Shown piece after piece: positions 6,616 through 7,270 of a DNA stretch of 7,270 bases. Each line of letters begins with the position of its first letter. The first letter of the stretch is position 1. The notes beneath the pieces are model-generated. The model was given only the letters and a program-made list of their open reading frames with translations. It was not told the DNA's origin and ran no database searches. Origin of the DNA: an archaeon RBG_16_50_20 (GTDB lineage: Archaea; Thermoproteota; Bathyarchaeia; 40CM-2-53-6); NCBI GenBank assembly GCA_001768965.1, contig MEMY01000052.1:4281-11550 (forward strand). The letters run 5' to 3'. Both the position numbers and the translations under genes were made by a program.

Positions 6616-6966
6616 CTAGAAAGGTACCTTTGATCGCAGCCTCTCGATTGCTCCTCTAACCACTTCTGCGCTAAGGCGAACAGACTCTTCGGGCAGCTGA
6701 TCCTCGAAGAAGTTCGTGTGAAGAGCCTCCGCATGTCGGAAAGCATCATGCAGTCTCAATTCCGGGTACTCCTTTTCCAGCGTGAGGACGAACTGTGCAA
6801 TACTTCTGTGCGTTCCCAACTTCTGGCTTCTGCCTTCAGCCACTGCTTTGATTGCGTCGACGAAAGCGCCCCACAGCTTCTCAGATGCTTGCGGGAGATC
6901 ATGCTTCCGCAAGAGGTCGTCTACTTCACGTAAATACTTCCGGTTGAGCTCCGCGTAAGTAGTCAT
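6616..6966 (-). CDS. PaREP1-family HEPN-like protein
   Basis: This is a 116-residue, almost wholly helical protein. The segment DLPQASEKLWGAFVDAIKAV (residues 23-42), followed by LGTHRSIAQFV and FRHAEALHTNFFED, matches the pattern of the archaeal PaREP1/PaREP8 family (QASEKLWGAaaxAIKAxAE, then HxNFYE). The family belongs with HEPN-type helical proteins, and R77-x5-H83 in the second half fits the RX4-6H motif of HEPN ribonucleases. No membrane segment or signal is seen. The start is ATG 6964-6966, giving the normal family length; a TATA-like TAATAA lies about 35-39 bp upstream. No nucleotidyltransferase (MNT) partner, as in HEPN/MNT toxin-antitoxin pairs, is adjacent. Biochemical function is unknown for this family; nuclease activity is only a possibility. 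Confidence 0.78.
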   Translation of the reverse strand: MTTYAELNRKYLREVDDLLRKHDLPQASEKLWGAFVDAIKAVAEGRSQKLGTHRSIAQFVLTLEKEYPELRLHDAFRHAEALHTNFFEDQLPEESVRLSAEVVRGAIERLRSKVPF

Positions 6967-6999
6967 TCTTTGCCTGCCAATGCGAGATACATAGGGACG

Positions 7000-7005
7000 T
7001 TATTA
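7000..7005 (-). promoter_or_regulatory. TATA-like element upstream of the PaREP1 gene
   Basis: On the minus strand this reads TAATAA, about 35-39 bases before the ATG at 6966. That would place a start of transcription about 10 bases before the gene, consistent with a nearly leaderless mRNA. No clear ribosome-binding site is seen. The evidence is position and composition only. Confidence 0.28.
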
Positions 7006-7019
7006 GGTTGTTAATCGGG

Positions 7020-7159
7020 GATGGACCATGGAAATCTGGCCAAACAGAATGTCACGAGTTAGAGAGACGGGAAAGATTCGTTAGGCAAGGGTAGCCAGAA
7101 AAGTTGTTGAACTCACGCCATAGAGGGTTCATATCCCACCGACCCCACAATGGTCCATC
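7020..7159. repeat. 10-bp inverted repeat flanking a tRNA-like remnant
   Basis: GATGGACCAT at 7020-7029 is the exact reverse complement of ATGGTCCATC at 7150-7159. The core ATGGNCCAT is itself a palindrome, so the two copies can also be read as a repeated operator-like site. They enclose 120 bases with no credible reading frame, a second inverted pair CTGGC/GCCAG (7036-7040 and 7093-7097), and the tRNA-like piece at 7122-7147. Terminal repeats of a tiny element, paired binding sites, and a stem in an RNA are all possible. Confidence 0.4.
7122..7147 (+). pseudogene. Decayed tRNA 3'-end-like fragment
   Basis: The T-arm-like unit has GAGGG (7123-7127 by pairing), a 7-base loop TTCATAT and CCCAC, with one A-A mismatch in the stem. 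The acceptor strand CGACCCC (7140-7146) and an A73-like base follow. The loop base at tRNA position 58 is T where A is nearly invariant, and CCA is replaced by CAA. Read on the minus strand, the segment gives VGSVGYEPS, a peptide typical of reading frames laid over tRNA 3' ends. A GGGGATG at 7017-7023 could be a remnant 5' acceptor (five pairs, one wobble, one mismatch), but no D arm or anticodon arm can be built between them. Most likely a relic. Confidence 0.42.
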
Positions 7160-7270
7160 TTAACCAGCGTTCATTCGTCAAACCGACAAACCCAAGGCCA
7201 AGCTTCGCACTTAGTATAGAAAAGCGGTTTCTGGGAAGACAGAAAAAGTCGGGTTTATGCCTACCCTCCA
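7160..7270. other. Non-coding tail, nothing recognised
   Basis: No supportable gene, tRNA or repeat is seen. TTTATG at 7255-7260 and TTAGTATA at 7211-7218 are TATA-like and could belong to a gene beyond the window edge, but nothing confirms this. Together with the remnant at 7017-7159, it makes up the gene-free 3' end of the window. Confidence 0.3.

Noticed and set aside
7017..7147. Complete intron-containing tRNA using GGGGATG and CGACCCC as acceptor stem
   Set aside because: The stem has a mismatch and a wobble, no D arm with the conserved bases or anticodon stem can be formed, and T58 is atypical; treated as a relic.
7108..7269. Minus-strand open frame ending VGSVGYEPSMA
   Set aside because: The ending is a tRNA-antisense artefact and the upstream part shows no recognisable protein pattern or start inside the window.
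1..7270. CRISPR array, rRNA, integrase or transposase genes
   Set aside because: No regularly spaced repeats, rRNA signatures, tyrosine recombinase or transposase motifs are seen on either strand.

Overview
The window looks archaeal, probably from the TACK side (Thaumarchaeota or Bathyarchaeota-like). The signs are an archaeal-type AMP phosphorylase, a small protein resembling the DUF6659 family that is common in Thaumarchaeota, a TldD/TldE pair with GTG and overlapping ATGA starts, a PaREP1-family protein, and a tRNA-Val gene with a short bulge-helix-bulge intron. These assignments come from reading motifs; no database search was possible.

Layout. (1) 1-786 (+): the C-terminal part of a membrane glycosyltransferase of family 2/21 type, cut by the window edge. 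A small hairpin separates it from the convergent genes that follow. (2) 835-2761 (-): AMP phosphorylase (deoA) followed 64 bp later by the DUF6659-like gene. (3) 2844-5569 (+): tldD and pmbA/tldE, divergent from deoA across a short spacer with one AT-rich core, translationally coupled to each other by an ATGA overlap. (4) 5650-5744 (+): tRNA-Val(GAC) with encoded CCA and a 17-nt intron at the unusual position 39/40. (5) 5723-7160: an accessory-looking strip. It holds a frame-broken LAGLIDADG homing endonuclease gene with an N-terminal helix-turn-helix (-), a tRNA 3'-end fragment about 850 bp downstream of the matching end of tRNA-Val, a PaREP1/HEPN-like gene (-), and a second, more decayed tRNA 3'-end-like piece flanked by a 10-bp inverted repeat. 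(6) 7160-7270: no supportable gene.

How it fits together. The left three quarters is ordinary chromosomal housekeeping: envelope glycosylation, nucleotide salvage (AMP to ribose 1,5-bisphosphate) and a TldD/TldE peptide-processing complex. The right quarter, from the tRNA onwards, has the marks of a tRNA-associated insertion zone: duplicated tRNA 3' ends, a decaying homing endonuclease, and a gene from a family often found in archaeal accessory regions. No integrase gene is visible, so whether the strip arose by tRNA-site integration, by homing, or by decay of neighbouring tRNA genes remains open.
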